Shown here piece by piece: positions 63,679 through 64,000 of a stretch of 64,000 nt of DNA. This DNA comes from JALNYB01 sp963676235. Its GTDB lineage: Archaea > Thermoplasmatota > Thermoplasmata > Methanomassiliicoccales > Methanomethylophilaceae. A program made the position numbers and the translations under genes. Below the pieces are notes generated by a model. It was not told the origin of the DNA. It made no database searches and saw only the letters and a list, made by a program, of their open reading frames with translations. The first letter of the stretch is position 1. Every line of letters starts with the position of its first letter. The stretch covers positions 496,001 to 560,000 of the forward strand of contig OY781044.1 in the NCBI GenBank assembly GCA_963676235.1, given 5' to 3'.

Positions 63679-64000
63679 ATGATGTCGAATTATGTTACCT
63701 TTACCGAGAAACATTCATTACGTAAACAACGATGCCCCCATATGAGTGACACTAATCAGTCACTGCCTTATGACGACAGCGATGAAAAATCTATTTTATT
63801 GTATGCTGGTAAACTAAACGGACATACTCTCAAAGAAATTGCATCATTTGACATCGAATCGGCACGCACATCCACCCATTCCAAAGGTTTCTTTGGTCAA
63901 GCCCTTGAGGAATTCTATTTCTATATCAAAAACAACAACATCGCCGCACCTGACTTCATTAATGTCGGCATGGAACTTAAATCAACACCGATGAAGAAAA
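63679..64000 (+). CDS. MutH/Sau3AI-type restriction endonuclease, partial (N-terminal)
   Basis: An open frame running off the right edge. From residue 27 it reads LPYDDSDEKSILLYAGKLNG, KGFFGQALEEFYF and PDFINVGMELKSTPMKK, the N-terminal half of MutH/Sau3AI-family endonucleases, with the catalytic Asp and Glu-x-Lys in place. Sau3AI cuts GATC; specificity here is not known. A TATA box (TTATATAT, 63649-63656) sits 26 bases before the ATG at 63679, which fits a leaderless start; homologues more often begin near the ATG at 63742. A partner methylase is expected beyond the window. Confidence 0.8.
   Translation, partial: MMSNYVTFTEKHSLRKQRCPHMSDTNQSLPYDDSDEKSILLYAGKLNGHTLKEIASFDIESARTSTHSKGFFGQALEEFYFYIKNNNIAAPDFINVGMELKSTPMKK

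Overview
The window reads as chromosomal DNA of a methanogen-type archaeon. The best fit is the Methanomassiliicoccales (Thermoplasmata), probably a gut-associated species. Archaeal-only information genes are abundant: aIF1A, Rio1, Dim2-like KH protein, Pus10, eL21, Rpb4, DUF655, eL15, family-B polymerase with a PIP box, fibrillarin, uS15, archaeal RecJ-like protein and Kae1. The phosphoglycerate kinase, type II GAPDH and the NADP phosphatase/NAD kinase fusion are also archaeal forms. Among the roughly 60 genes whose stop codon I could read, every one ends in TGA or TAA and none in TAG, which is expected where amber is reserved for pyrrolysine. The genus is not provable from this window.

Layout. 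1-7.2 kb: dihydropteroate synthase (partial) and a large LarA/iron-sulfur fusion protein on the minus strand, ThiL and AmrS on plus, an archaeal prepilin peptidase and an MscS channel. 7.3-14 kb: a seven-gene operon, an Lrp/AsnC regulator followed by dapA-dapB-aspartate kinase-lysA-dapF-dapL, which is the diaminopimelate aminotransferase route to lysine. 14-16.3 kb: gap-pgk on minus, with pgk apparently starting at ACG. 16.4-21.5 kb: two tandem acetolactate synthase large subunits, ilvC and a cyclophilin-like protein. 21.5-26.2 kb: an M24 peptidase, aspartate dehydrogenase, archease, a formyltransferase, an EhaR-like protein and tRNA-Glu. 26.7-31.7 kb: an eight-gene translation, transcription and RNA-modification operon. 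31.7-34.7 kb: a ferrous-iron uptake operon under two perfect palindromes that flank its TATA box. 34.8-41.8 kb: YchF, PolB, eL15, a MORN protein, a ThiI-like protein without a PP-loop, and a TauE/SafE-DUF1634 pair.

41.8-54.2 kb is the accessory part. It holds an AT-rich stretch with a decayed gene, a BspA-like LRR plus InlB-repeat surface protein split by a frameshift at a repeat junction, an arginine-decarboxylase-like enzyme overlapping a GadC-like antiporter, tRNA-Leu, a small conserved-looking protein, and a phosphohexomutase paralogue that has lost its catalytic serine and is frameshifted. 54.2-63.3 kb returns to core genes: a JAMM protease, NADP phosphatase/NAD kinase, fibrillarin, Nudix, uS15, RecJ-like, Kae1, tRNA-Val and proA-proB. 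The right edge holds tRNA-Ser and the start of a MutH/Sau3AI-type endonuclease.

Together the genes cover lysine, branched-chain amino acid and proline synthesis, NAD(P) metabolism, lower glycolysis/gluconeogenesis and iron uptake. A surface- and acid-adaptation module fits life in an animal gut. No CRISPR array, complete insertion sequence or rRNA gene was seen.
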